NCBI GenBank assembly: GCA_045537045.1
Contig: JAZSOS010000038.1
Span: forward strand, 1-64,000
DNA: 64,000 bases
Direction: 5' to 3'
From: SIG480 sp045537045
GTDB taxonomy: Bacteria; Bacillota; Clostridia; Oscillospirales; JAAYXM01
The position numbers and the translations under genes are program-made. Under the pieces are notes generated by a model. It was not told where the DNA came from. It worked only from the letters and a program-made list of their open reading frames with translations, and made no database searches. Positions 26,181-35,363 of the stretch are shown here, piece by piece (within the stretch, counting starts at the first letter, position 1; each line of letters begins with the position of its first letter).

Positions 26181-27170
26181 ATGATTACGGAATATCTTGC
26201 GGCGGCAGGACTTGGGTTTGTGATTACATATCTTTTCGGAAAGGTGCTGATTCCGTACCTTCGCAAGCTCAAATTTGGACAGAAGATTCTTGAAATAGGG
26301 CCAAAATGGCATATGGGAAAGCAGGGAACTCCCACGATGGGCGGTATAATGTTCATTCTCGGAAGCGGTGCTGCCTCGGTGCTCGTCGGTGTTCCGCATA
26401 TGATGCAGGGAGACCTGCGGCATATAATTGTATTTCTTTTTGCGGCTGTGTTCGGCTTTATTGGCTTTGTTGATGACTATGCCAAGATAATGAAAAAGAA
26501 AAATCAGGGACTTACCGCGATGCAGAAGCTTCTTCTTCAGCTTACATCGGCGGCGGTGTTTCTCTCTCTGCTGAGAGTTCTGGGAGATCTCACGCCTGCG
26601 TTTTATATTCCGTTTTTTGATGCTACGATAAGCGTCTCTTGGGTTCCGTATCTCATAATAATGCTTATTGCAATTGTGGGAACTGTAAATGCAGTAAATC
26701 TGACCGACGGTGTTGACGGTCTTGCAACAAGCGTTACTATGCCGGTTACTCTGGTGTTTGCAATAATCGGTGCGTATATGGCGTATTCGACGGTGGGAAT
26801 TTTTGCTTCTGCGCTTTTCGGTGCGCTTGCAGCGTTTCTTATTTATAATTTTAACCCCGCAAAGGTGTTTATGGGTGATACAGGTTCGCTGTTTCTCGGC
26901 GGTGCGGTATGCGGTATTGCTTTTGCATATGATATTCCGATTGTTCTCCTTCTTATGGGGATTGTTTATATCGCAGAAGCACTTTCTGTTATTCTTCAGG
27001 TCACGTATTTCAAGCTTACTCACGGCAAACGTCTGTTTAAAATGTCACCGATACATCACCATTTTGAGATGAGCGGATGGAATGAAAAGAAAATTTGTGC
27101 TGTTTTCATGACTATTTCGGCAATAGGTGCACTTGCGGGATTTGCAGGTATTATGGGAAAACTGTTTTAA
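26181..27170 (+). CDS. mraY: Phospho-MurNAc-pentapeptide transferase
   Basis: MraY makes lipid I by moving phospho-MurNAc-pentapeptide onto undecaprenyl phosphate. This polytopic membrane protein of 329 residues has about ten hydrophobic segments. The catalytic signatures are visible: GFVDDYAK, NLTDGVDGLA, NPAKVFMGDTGSL, and MSPIHHHFE near the C-terminus. A typical cluster would place murD next, but ftsW follows directly. Confidence 0.97.
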   Translation: MITEYLAAAGLGFVITYLFGKVLIPYLRKLKFGQKILEIGPKWHMGKQGTPTMGGIMFILGSGAASVLVGVPHMMQGDLRHIIVFLFAAVFGFIGFVDDYAKIMKKKNQGLTAMQKLLLQLTSAAVFLSLLRVLGDLTPAFYIPFFDATISVSWVPYLIIMLIAIVGTVNAVNLTDGVDGLATSVTMPVTLVFAIIGAYMAYSTVGIFASALFGALAAFLIYNFNPAKVFMGDTGSLFLGGAVCGIAFAYDIPIVLLLMGIVYIAEALSVILQVTYFKLTHGKRLFKMSPIHHHFEMSGWNEKKICAVFMTISAIGALAGFAGIMGKLF

Positions 27171-27198
27171 GTCTTAACGTTTGGAGTGGATGGGATAT

Positions 27199-28341
27199 AT
27201 GGCAAGGAAAACGAGCGTATCACAGAGCGGCAAGACCCGTGCTGTGCGGGGAACAATGGATTATCCGTTTCTTATTCTCGTAATTGTGCTTATGGGAATA
27301 GGGCTTCTTATGCTGTTTTCGGCGAGCTTCGCCACAGCGTATTATGAGGGCCTTTCTTCTACATATTACTTTACGCGTCAGGCGGTTTTTGCCGTGGCGG
27401 GACTTGCGATAATGTTTATCGTCAGTTTTATGGATTATCGCAGATTCCGTGTGCTTTCCCCGCTTCTCATGCTCGTTGCGGTAATGCTTCTTGTTCTTGT
27501 TCTCTTTATAGGAAAGGGAAACTTTGGTGAAAAGCGATGGATAAGCCTTGGGTTCATACAGTTTCAGCCGTCTGAGATTGCAAAAGTTGCGGTAATTTTC
27601 CTTTTTTCGAGTATGATTTCCGTGAACTCCGAGAAAATGCACACGTTCCGTCACGGTGTGCTTCCGTATATCGCAATTCTGGCAGTGCTTGCGGGACTTA
27701 TGTTTTTGGAACCGCATCTTTCCGGTGCTGTGCTTATCGTCGGTGTCGGTGCAGCGCTCATGTTTATGGGTGGCACGCATTGGGGTTGGTTTGCGGGTGC
27801 GATAGCTACGGCGGGCGTTGCGGGTGCCGCTGCGATAAGCTTTCTCGATTATGCGCGCAAGCGTGTAGAGACGTGGCTGAATCCGTTTCTTGACCCGCGC
27901 GGTGACGGATATCAGATTATCCAGTCACTGTATGCAATCGGTTCGGGCGGTGCACTTGGTTTAGGTTTTGGCAACAGCCGTCAGAAGTATTTGTATCTTC
28001 CAGAAGCTCATAACGACTTTATCTTTGCGATAGTTTGCGAAGAACTTGGTTTTATCGGGGCGATACTGATTCTCGCTTTGTTTGCGCTTCTTATAATCCG
28101 TGGATACTGGATTGCGCTTCATGCACGCGATAAGTTTGGCTCGCTCCTTGCGGGCGGAGTAACAACTATGGTAGCACTACAGGCGATTCTCAACATTGGT
28201 GTTGTGACCGGCGTGCTTCCTGTTACGGGCGCGGCGCTTCCGTTCTTCTCGTACGGAGGTACAGCACTTTTGATTTTGCTTGCAGAGATGGGCGTTGTTT
28301 TGTCTGTTTCAAGGTATATTCCGGCAAAGAAAGCCGGATAG
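27199..28341 (+). CDS. ftsW: SEDS glycosyltransferase FtsW/SpoVE
   Basis: This is the peptidoglycan polymerase partner of the class B PBP. The roughly 380-residue protein has about ten membrane segments and conserved SEDS motifs, including KRWISLGFIQFQPSEIAK, PEAHNDFIFAIVCEELGF and PFFSYGGTALL. The ATG at 27199 is 12 nt after GGAG; an ATG at 27190 and a TTG at 27181 are possible alternatives. The start region is the least certain part. Only one SEDS gene is in view, so FtsW and SpoVE cannot be separated. Confidence 0.94.
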   Translation: MARKTSVSQSGKTRAVRGTMDYPFLILVIVLMGIGLLMLFSASFATAYYEGLSSTYYFTRQAVFAVAGLAIMFIVSFMDYRRFRVLSPLLMLVAVMLLVLVLFIGKGNFGEKRWISLGFIQFQPSEIAKVAVIFLFSSMISVNSEKMHTFRHGVLPYIAILAVLAGLMFLEPHLSGAVLIVGVGAALMFMGGTHWGWFAGAIATAGVAGAAAISFLDYARKRVETWLNPFLDPRGDGYQIIQSLYAIGSGGALGLGFGNSRQKYLYLPEAHNDFIFAIVCEELGFIGAILILALFALLIIRGYWIALHARDKFGSLLAGGVTTMVALQAILNIGVVTGVLPVTGAALPFFSYGGTALLILLAEMGVVLSVSRYIPAKKAG

Positions 28342-28353
28342 GAGGTTTGCTTT

Positions 28354-29475
28354 ATGCGCTTTATGTTTGCGTGCGGAGGTACGGGAGGACACATTAACCC
28401 GGCGCTTGCCGTTGCAAAGCTTGTAAAGGAAAAGAAAAAAAGTGCGCAAATCCTCTTCGTCGGCGTGAGCGGCGGAATGGAAGAGCGCTTGGTATCCGCG
28501 GCGGGATTTGAGATAAAGACGATAGAATCCAGACCGATATCACGCAAAAGCGGACTTTCAGGTCTTGTAGCCAATATAGATGCAATAAAACGCGTTTTTT
28601 CTGCCGAGCGTGATGCAAAAAAGCTTATCGAGGAGTTTTCTCCCGATATAGTTATGGGTACAGGGGGATATGCGTGTTACCCAGTGCTTTCGGCAGCGGC
28701 ACGGCTCGGAATACCCACGGTTGTACACGAATCCAATGCATATCCCGGTCTTGCAACACGTATGCTTGCAAAGCGCGTTACGCGCGTGCTGCTCAATTTT
28801 GAAGTAAGCCGAAAGCGTCTATCAAACAGAGCTTCCTGCACGGTGGTGGGGAACCCCGTACGCGGAGATATTCTTATGTATGACAGAGAGACTGCACGGC
28901 ACGAGCTTGGCATCACAAAGCCGCTTCTCGTAAGCTTCTGGGGCTCTCTCGGTGCACGCGAAATGAACAAGGCGATTGCGGAAGTAATCCGCATCGAGAA
29001 TGAAAATCCCGGTGAGTTCTTCCATATTCATGCCACGGGAAAGTTCGGTTATGAGTGGATGCCTGATATTATAAAGAAAATGGGAGTTGATCTCCAAAAG
29101 CAGAGCTTCATAACTCTGCGTGAATATATTGATGATATGCCGCGCGTGCTTGCGGCGGCAGATGTTGTTATGTGCCGTGGCGGTGCCGGAACGCTTTCGG
29201 AAGTCAGCGCACGAGGTGTGCCTGCGATAATCGTGCCGTCACCGAATGTAACCGACAATCATCAGTTTAAGAATGCATCTGAGCTTGGAAATTCAGGCGG
29301 TGCGGTTGTAATTGAGGAAAAAGACGTAACTCCTAAGATTCTGTATGACACAGCAAAAAAACTTCTTGCCGATACGAAAAAAAGAGCAAAAATGTCGGAA
29401 AACCTTCTTAAAAATGCTATACTTGACGGAGCTGAGCGCATCTATGACGAAATGATGCGCATCATAGCAAAATAA
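28354..29475 (+). CDS. murG: UDP-GlcNAc:lipid I N-acetylglucosaminyltransferase
   Basis: MurG converts lipid I to lipid II at the inner membrane face. The 373-residue GT-B protein has the N-terminal GGTGGHINPALAVA loop, GTGGYACYP and HESNAYPGLATR. The UDP-GlcNAc pocket is CRGGAGTLSEVSARGVPAIIVP. GGAGG precedes the ATG, 12 nt after ftsW. Confidence 0.97.
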   Translation: MRFMFACGGTGGHINPALAVAKLVKEKKKSAQILFVGVSGGMEERLVSAAGFEIKTIESRPISRKSGLSGLVANIDAIKRVFSAERDAKKLIEEFSPDIVMGTGGYACYPVLSAAARLGIPTVVHESNAYPGLATRMLAKRVTRVLLNFEVSRKRLSNRASCTVVGNPVRGDILMYDRETARHELGITKPLLVSFWGSLGAREMNKAIAEVIRIENENPGEFFHIHATGKFGYEWMPDIIKKMGVDLQKQSFITLREYIDDMPRVLAAADVVMCRGGAGTLSEVSARGVPAIIVPSPNVTDNHQFKNASELGNSGGAVVIEEKDVTPKILYDTAKKLLADTKKRAKMSENLLKNAILDGAERIYDEMMRIIAK

Positions 29476-29569
29476 CAAAAAAGTAACCCATTTGTGCGGC
29501 GTGGCATAGAATACTGTGAAAACAATGTTCGGCCGACGTTGAAAACAAGTGGGAGGGTGCTTTCTTGTT

Positions 29570-30820
29570 ATGAGCACATTGATTGTAAACGGGGGGAGAA
29601 TGCTTGACGGAAAAGTATCCGTCCACGGTTCAAAAAACAGTGTTCTTCCTATTCTTGCCGCAACTATTCTCAATTCGGGTATAAGCGAAATACATAACTG
29701 CCCGAGACTGCGTGATGTTGACGCGGCTATTGAAATTTTAAGATGTATCGGTTGTAAGGTGACGTTTGACGGTAATACCGTTGTTGTTGATTCAACGGAT
29801 GCAAAAAATCACGCAATACCGGATGAGCTTATGCGTGAAATGCGTTCATCCGTAATATTTATGGGCGCAATGCTTGCAAGGCTCGGAAGGGTTTCTCTCT
29901 TCACTCCGGGCGGGTGTGAGCTGGGGGCGCGGCCGATTGATCTGCATATTTCCGCCCTTAAGCTGCTCGGTGCGCACATCCGTGAAAACGGAGGTGCGAT
30001 AAGCTGTGAAGCGCGCAGAATGAGAGGCCGGGATATCGTTCTTTCGTTTCCAAGTGTCGGCGCGACGGAAAATACAATGCTTGCTGCCACTGCGTGTGAG
30101 GGAAGAACGCGCATTTTCAATGCCGCGCGTGAGCCGGAGATTGAAGATTTACAGGATTTTCTTGTAAAAATGGGTGCTGAGGTTTCCGGTGCGGGAAGCT
30201 CAACAATTGTAATAAACGGAAAGAAAAAGCTTGGTAATGTATCACATCGCGTGATACCGGACAGAATCTGTGCAGCTACGTTTATGTGTGCCGCCGCGCT
30301 GTGCGGAGGACACGTACACGTGGAAAACGTTGTGCCTGAACATGTTTCTACCATTACATCCGTTCTGGATGCTGTGGGGTGTGAGGTTTTTGTCGGGCGC
30401 GACTTTGTGGACATAAGCCGCATAGGAAGGCTTTCTGCTTTCAGGTGTGTCAGAACAATGCCGTATCCGGGATTTCCGACCGATGCCCAGCCTCCGCTTA
30501 TGGCACTTGCGACAAAATGTATGGGCACAAGTATGTTTGTGGAAACTATTTTTGATGGACGCTATCGGCATATAGGCGGGCTTTGCCGTCTTGGTGCGGA
30601 TATAAAGACGGAAGGTAAGGTCGCTCTCGTATACGGCGTTCCAAAGCTTTGCGGATGCTCCGTTGAAGCTACGGATCTGCGCGGTGGTGCAGCGCTTGTT
30701 ATCGCGGCAATGGCGGCAGAAGGGCAGAGTGAAATAGGGGAAATTCATCATATCGACCGCGGATATGAAAAAATAGAGGAAAGCATGGCTTATCTCGGCG
30801 CGGAAATCACGCGCAACTGA
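29570..30820 (+). CDS. murA: UDP-GlcNAc 1-carboxyvinyltransferase
   Basis: MurA carries out the first committed step of peptidoglycan synthesis by adding enolpyruvate to UDP-GlcNAc, and is the target of fosfomycin. The 416-residue protein keeps the active-site Cys (C116) in PGGCELGARPIDLH, so it should be fosfomycin sensitive. KNSVLPILAAT near the N-terminus and PGFPTDAQPPLMA are also present. The ATG at 29570 gives the usual N-terminus. GGGAGGG at 29551-29557 is 12 nt upstream. Confidence 0.96.
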   Translation: MSTLIVNGGRMLDGKVSVHGSKNSVLPILAATILNSGISEIHNCPRLRDVDAAIEILRCIGCKVTFDGNTVVVDSTDAKNHAIPDELMREMRSSVIFMGAMLARLGRVSLFTPGGCELGARPIDLHISALKLLGAHIRENGGAISCEARRMRGRDIVLSFPSVGATENTMLAATACEGRTRIFNAAREPEIEDLQDFLVKMGAEVSGAGSSTIVINGKKKLGNVSHRVIPDRICAATFMCAAALCGGHVHVENVVPEHVSTITSVLDAVGCEVFVGRDFVDISRIGRLSAFRCVRTMPYPGFPTDAQPPLMALATKCMGTSMFVETIFDGRYRHIGGLCRLGADIKTEGKVALVYGVPKLCGCSVEATDLRGGAALVIAAMAAEGQSEIGEIHHIDRGYEKIEESMAYLGAEITRN

Positions 30821-30851
30821 GAAATATATACGAAAGAAAAGAGGATGAGGA

Positions 30852-31772
30852 ATGGCGACGAGACGGCGCAGAAGAAAAAAGAGGAACGGCAGTTTTGTGC
30901 TGTCGTTGCTTACGTTTTTGATTGTTATAGGGGCAATTGTTGCATCGGTAACGGTGTTTTTGAAGGTCGCAGAGGTGCAGGTCAGCGGAAGTGTTCGGTA
31001 TCCGGCATCGGATATCATTGAAAGCTCGGGGATAAAAACGGGCGATAATATGTTTCTCGTAAATAAGTTTGAGGTTGCCGAAAAGCTTCTTTCGGAATAT
31101 CCGTATATAGAGCAGATTAAAATACGGAGAAGACTCCCTGATACATTTTTGTTTGAGATTACCGAGCGCGTTGCGGCGGCATATGTTGTCTCCGACGGCA
31201 ATCGCTGGCTGATAGACAACAATGCACATATTCTTGAGCGTATTGCGCCGGATGCCGAGGTAAAAGTGCCGAAAATATCGGGATGTGAGGTTATGACTCC
31301 GTTTGCAGGCTCGCCTCTTGTCCTGAAAAATGAGGATCAGCTTCCCGTTCTGCGCGAGGTGCTTACGGCACTGCGCTATACAGAAATGACTGGGAATACC
31401 TCTCGTGTTGAGATTGATAAGTTATATGATATAAAGCTTGTTTACGGTGACCGTTTTCTCATCGTTCTCGGCGACGCTTCCGAGCTTGCAAAGAAAATTG
31501 AGATGCTTCGCGCGGTAATCGGACAGCTTAACGATTTTGATAAGGGGACGATAAACGTCAGTGCGGTCAAAGAGGCGCGCTTCCGTCCGGATTCTGCAAT
31601 AGACCTTTCCGAAAAGAAAAATGAGCCGGTTGCAGAAAAAACGGATTCAGGAGAAGTTGCGGCAAAAGAAGAGCCTTTGCCTGAAGAAACAGCAGAAACT
31701 GCGCCGGATACAGGCTCGGCAGGCGAAGTGGTTGAAGAAGAAGTGCAGAGTTCGGAAGAAGAAAATTCCTGA
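30852..31772 (+). CDS. ftsQ: Cell-division protein FtsQ/DivIB
   Basis: This is a bitopic division protein. The 306 residues comprise a short Arg/Lys-rich cytoplasmic start (ATRRRRRKKR), one membrane segment (about 15-37), a POTRA domain (EVQVSGSVRYPASDIIESSGIKTGDN and following), and the FtsQ-type beta domain to about 250. An acidic Glu/Ala/Pro-rich low-complexity tail ends the protein. The assignment fits the position between murA and ftsZ. Confidence 0.9.
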   Translation: MATRRRRRKKRNGSFVLSLLTFLIVIGAIVASVTVFLKVAEVQVSGSVRYPASDIIESSGIKTGDNMFLVNKFEVAEKLLSEYPYIEQIKIRRRLPDTFLFEITERVAAAYVVSDGNRWLIDNNAHILERIAPDAEVKVPKISGCEVMTPFAGSPLVLKNEDQLPVLREVLTALRYTEMTGNTSRVEIDKLYDIKLVYGDRFLIVLGDASELAKKIEMLRAVIGQLNDFDKGTINVSAVKEARFRPDSAIDLSEKKNEPVAEKTDSGEVAAKEEPLPEETAETAPDTGSAGEVVEEEVQSSEEENS

Positions 31773-31817
31773 AACGATAAAAATTAAAAAAAATTATAAT
31801 ATTTTGATTAATTACTA

Positions 31818-31846
31818 TTGACCTTTTGATAAAAAACATATAAAAT
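31818..31846 (+). promoter_or_regulatory. Sigma-A promoter of ftsZ
   Basis: TTGACC (31818-31823) and TAAAAT (31841-31846) have a 17-nt spacer in an A/T-rich gap, giving ftsZ its own transcript. A second TATAAT at about 31856 is present without a good -35. Confidence 0.7.
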
Positions 31847-31897
31847 ATATAATATGTTATAATAATGACAAAAGATAATCTCAAGGAGGATTTACAT

Positions 31898-33064
31898 ATG
31901 CCTTTCGAGTTGGATACCGGCACAGATGTTATTGTACCTATTAAAGTTATAGGAGCAGGCGGCGGCGGGGGTAACGCCGTTAACCAGATGATTAATTCGG
32001 GTGTTCGCGGGGTTGAGTTCATTGTTATGAACACAGACCGCCAGGCACTTCAGAAATCCTGCGCAACATACAGAGTACAACTTGGTGAAAAGCTGACAAA
32101 GGGTCTCGGCGCAGGCTCCGATCCTGAGGTTGGAAAGAAGGCGGCAGAGGAAAGCCGCGAAGCGATAAAGAAAATGCTTGAGGGCACTGATATGGTGTTT
32201 ATCACAGCAGGTATGGGCGGCGGCACCGGAACGGGTGCGGCACCTATTGTTGCAGAAATCGCAAGGGAAATGGAAATCCTCACCATCGGCGTTGTTACAA
32301 AGCCGTTCGGCTTTGAGGGTAAGCGCCGTATGCTTCAGGCAGAAGAGGGAATTGAAACCCTCCGCGCTAAGGTTGACTCGCTTGTTGTTATCCCGAACGA
32401 GCGGTTAAAGTGCGTTTCAGAACAGAAGATAACCTTCCTCAACGCATTTGAAATTGCAGACGATGTTCTTCGTCAGGCAATCCAGAGCATTTCAGAGCTT
32501 ATCTCCGGCGGCGGTCTTGTTAACCTTGACTTTGCTGACGTTAAGAAGATTATGAAGGATGCAGGCTATGCTCATATGGGCGTCGGTCGCGCATCAGGTA
32601 AGGATAAGGCTGCAGAAGCTGCACGCATCGCAATTCAGAGCCCGCTTCTTGAAACTTCAATCAACGGTGCTCACGGTGTTATCATCAACATCACCGGTTC
32701 TCTTGATATCGGTCTTGATGAGGTTGAAATTGCGGCTGAGATGGTAAGAGAAGCTGCTCACGAGGATGCAAATATCATATTCGGCGCGGCGTTTGACCCG
32801 TCTCTTGAGGACGAAATCCGCGTTACGGTTATTGCAACCGGATTCGAGGGGAAATCCACTCCGCTTCCGGCAAAGGAAGAGAAGAAGGAGGCTCCGGTTG
32901 ACGCTGCTGCAGAGAGCGGAAACCTTTTCTCAAAGTTTGCAAGCTCTTATGCTGAGTTTGATACGGATGTCGCGGAAGCTGAGCCGACACAGGTCACTCT
33001 TTCCGATGAAAAGGAAGACGATCCGTTTGAAATGATAGAGAAGATATTCAAAAACAGAGGCTAA
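31898..33064 (+). CDS. ftsZ: Cell-division GTPase FtsZ
   Basis: FtsZ is the tubulin homologue that forms the Z ring. The 388-residue protein has the GTP-binding GAGGGGGNAVN near residue 19, the tubulin signature GGGTGTG at 107-113, and the T7 loop NLDFADVKKIM. A Glu/Asp-rich linker leads to a short C-terminal peptide (DPFEMIEKIFKNRG). The ATG at 31898 follows AAGGAGG (31883-31889). No ftsA lies beside it. Confidence 0.98.
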   Translation: MPFELDTGTDVIVPIKVIGAGGGGGNAVNQMINSGVRGVEFIVMNTDRQALQKSCATYRVQLGEKLTKGLGAGSDPEVGKKAAEESREAIKKMLEGTDMVFITAGMGGGTGTGAAPIVAEIAREMEILTIGVVTKPFGFEGKRRMLQAEEGIETLRAKVDSLVVIPNERLKCVSEQKITFLNAFEIADDVLRQAIQSISELISGGGLVNLDFADVKKIMKDAGYAHMGVGRASGKDKAAEAARIAIQSPLLETSINGAHGVIINITGSLDIGLDEVEIAAEMVREAAHEDANIIFGAAFDPSLEDEIRVTVIATGFEGKSTPLPAKEEKKEAPVDAAAESGNLFSKFASSYAEFDTDVAEAEPTQVTLSDEKEDDPFEMIEKIFKNRG

Positions 33065-33142
33065 AAAATACAGGGAGGGTTGTTCTGATCGGGCTGATGT
33101 CCTGATAGGGCAGCTCTCTTTTATTGCAAGGAGAAAATTAAA

Positions 33143-35290
33143 ATGTCTTATGCCCAGATTATTGCGGAAGCATTTTCCGTCCACGAGGATTATGTTGAAA
33201 ATATTATTTCATTGCTTGATGAGGGCAACACCATTCCTTTTATTGCGCGCTACCGTAAAGAGATGCACGGCACGATGGACGACCAGACTATACGTCAGAT
33301 TGCGGACAGGCTTGAGTATCTTCGCAACCTTGATGCCCGCCGTGAAGAGGTGAGGGGGCTTATCGAAGCGCAGGGAAATCTCACCGAGGAGATATCAGCC
33401 ACGCTCGATAAGGCAGAAACGCTCTCAGAAATAGACGACATCTACCGTCCGTTCCGGCCGAAGAGAAAAACGCGCGCTTCTGTTGCTCGCGAAAAAGGGC
33501 TTGAGCCGCTTGCGGAGGAAATTATGTCCTCGCAGAACACATCTGCAGATCCGTTTGAGATGGCAAAGCAGTATATAGATGCCGAAAAGGGCGTTGAGGA
33601 TGAGGAGGCTGCGCTTGCGGGCGCGTCTGACATCATCGCAGAAAATGTATCCGATGATGCCGAGGTTCGCAAACGCGTAAGAAATCTCGTCCGCTTCCAC
33701 GGCATTGTTATTGCAGAGACGGCAAAAGATGGCGAGGATAGCGTATACGCCACGTATTATGAGTTTCGTCAGCCGGTGGAAAAGCTTGCGGGACACCGCG
33801 TTCTGGCTCTTAACCGCGGCGAGAAGGAAGGTTTTCTGAAGGTGTCGGTTGAGACAGACCCGCAAAGACCGTTAAATAGTATCTGTTCCCTTTATGTTCA
33901 GGGAACAAGCGCATGTGCGACGGTTGTCCGCAACGCTTGTGAGGATGCATATTCCCGCCTTATCTATCCGTCAATTGAGCGCGAAATACGCTCGGAGCTT
34001 ACAGATGCCGCGGCAGAGGATGCGATAAAGCTCTTCGGTATGAATTTGCGCCAGCTTCTCCTCGCGCCGCCGGTTAAAGGAAAAACTGCAATCGGACTTG
34101 ACCCCGGATACCGTACCGGATGTAAGCTTGCCGTTGTTGATAAAACCGGAAAGGTGCTTGACACCGCAGTTATCTATCCCACACACGGCGCAGGGCAGGA
34201 GGCACGTTCTGCTGAGATTCTCAAAGAAAAAATCTCGCGCTGGTCAGTTGAGATTGTCGCAATAGGAAACGGCACAGCATCAAAGGAAACGGAGATGTTC
34301 TGCTCAAAAGTCTTAAAATCCATCCCAGAGAAGGTTTCGTATATGGTTGTATCCGAGGCGGGAGCATCGGTGTATTCTGCATCAAAGCTTGCCGCGGAGG
34401 AAATGCCGGAGTTTGATTTGACGCTTCGCTCTGCTGTATCAATTGCAAGAAGGCTTCAGGACCCTTTGGCTGAGCTTGTAAAGATTGAGCCGAAGGCAAT
34501 AGGTGTAGGGCAGTATCAGCACGATATGCCGCAAAAACGCCTTGAAGGCGCGCTTGACGGCGTTGTTGAGGATTGCGTAAACAGCGTTGGCGCAGATCTT
34601 AACACAGCATCTGCGGCACTGCTCGGACATATCTCCGGTCTTACTTCGGCTGTGTGCAAAAACATAGTAGCTTACCGCGAGGAGAACGGAAGCTTCACTT
34701 CTCGCGCAGAGCTTAAGAAAGTGCCGAAGCTCGGAGCAAAAGCTTTTGAGCAGTGCGCGGGATTTTTGAGAGTTCCCGGAAGCCGTAATGTTCTTGACAA
34801 TACCGCGGTTCATCCCGAATCATACAAAGCGGCAAAGGCACTGCTTGCTCATTTTGGAATTGATGAAAAGGATATTGCACAGCAGGGCGAGAAGCTTACA
34901 GATGCGGCGGCAGGTGCTGACCTTTCATCTCTTGCGGAAGAGCTTGGAATCGGCGTCCCCACCCTTCGCGATATTATCCGCGAGCTTGCAAAGCCGGGTC
35001 GTGACCCGCGCGGTGAGCTTCCTGAGGCGAGCCTGCGCGAGGATGTTCTTGATATCAAGGATTTAAAAGAGGGAATGACTCTTACCGGAACTGTCCGTAA
35101 CGTTATAGACTTCGGCGCGTTTGTAGATATCGGTGTGCATCAGGACGGACTTGTTCACGTTTCCCAGATAAGCAACAAATTTATAAAGCATCCGTCAGAG
35201 GTGCTTTCCGTCGGAGATATCGTCAATGTGAAGGTTCTTTCCGTTGATGTTGATAAAAAGAGAATAGGCCTTACAATGAAAGGCTTTTAA
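33143..35290 (+). CDS. tex: RNA-binding transcription accessory protein Tex
   Basis: Tex (YhgF) is a nucleic-acid-binding protein tied to transcription and translation under stress. The 715-residue protein has the N-terminal Tex helical region (FIARYRKEMHG), the YqgF/RNase H-like domain (AIGLDPGYRTGCKLAVVD), and helix-hairpin-helix units (FTSRAELKKVPKLGAKAFEQCAGF). A C-terminal S1 domain begins near residue 640 (GTVRNVIDFGAFVDIGVHQDGLVHVSQ). The context gives no further clue. Confidence 0.96.
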   Translation: MSYAQIIAEAFSVHEDYVENIISLLDEGNTIPFIARYRKEMHGTMDDQTIRQIADRLEYLRNLDARREEVRGLIEAQGNLTEEISATLDKAETLSEIDDIYRPFRPKRKTRASVAREKGLEPLAEEIMSSQNTSADPFEMAKQYIDAEKGVEDEEAALAGASDIIAENVSDDAEVRKRVRNLVRFHGIVIAETAKDGEDSVYATYYEFRQPVEKLAGHRVLALNRGEKEGFLKVSVETDPQRPLNSICSLYVQGTSACATVVRNACEDAYSRLIYPSIEREIRSELTDAAAEDAIKLFGMNLRQLLLAPPVKGKTAIGLDPGYRTGCKLAVVDKTGKVLDTAVIYPTHGAGQEARSAEILKEKISRWSVEIVAIGNGTASKETEMFCSKVLKSIPEKVSYMVVSEAGASVYSASKLAAEEMPEFDLTLRSAVSIARRLQDPLAELVKIEPKAIGVGQYQHDMPQKRLEGALDGVVEDCVNSVGADLNTASAALLGHISGLTSAVCKNIVAYREENGSFTSRAELKKVPKLGAKAFEQCAGFLRVPGSRNVLDNTAVHPESYKAAKALLAHFGIDEKDIAQQGEKLTDAAAGADLSSLAEELGIGVPTLRDIIRELAKPGRDPRGELPEASLREDVLDIKDLKEGMTLTGTVRNVIDFGAFVDIGVHQDGLVHVSQISNKFIKHPSEVLSVGDIVNVKVLSVDVDKKRIGLTMKGF

Positions 35291-35298
35291 ACAATAAC

Positions 35299-35345
35299 AT
35301 AACATAATAACCCGGATGGCTCAGCCATCCGGGTTATTATGTTAT
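35299..35345. terminator. 22-bp hairpin, bidirectional terminator
   Basis: Bases 35299-35320 pair perfectly with 35324-35345 around a 3-nt loop (TCA), between the convergent tex and pgm genes. The core CCCGGATGGC/GCCATCCGGG is flanked by A/T arms that give a U-rich tail in both directions. Confidence 0.85.
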
Positions 35346-35363
35346 CGAGAAAAAATATTAGAT

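Noticed and set aside
29809..30528. Long minus-strand frame inside murA
   Set aside because: It is antisense to a well conserved gene with all motifs intact; the codon pattern is the complement of murA.
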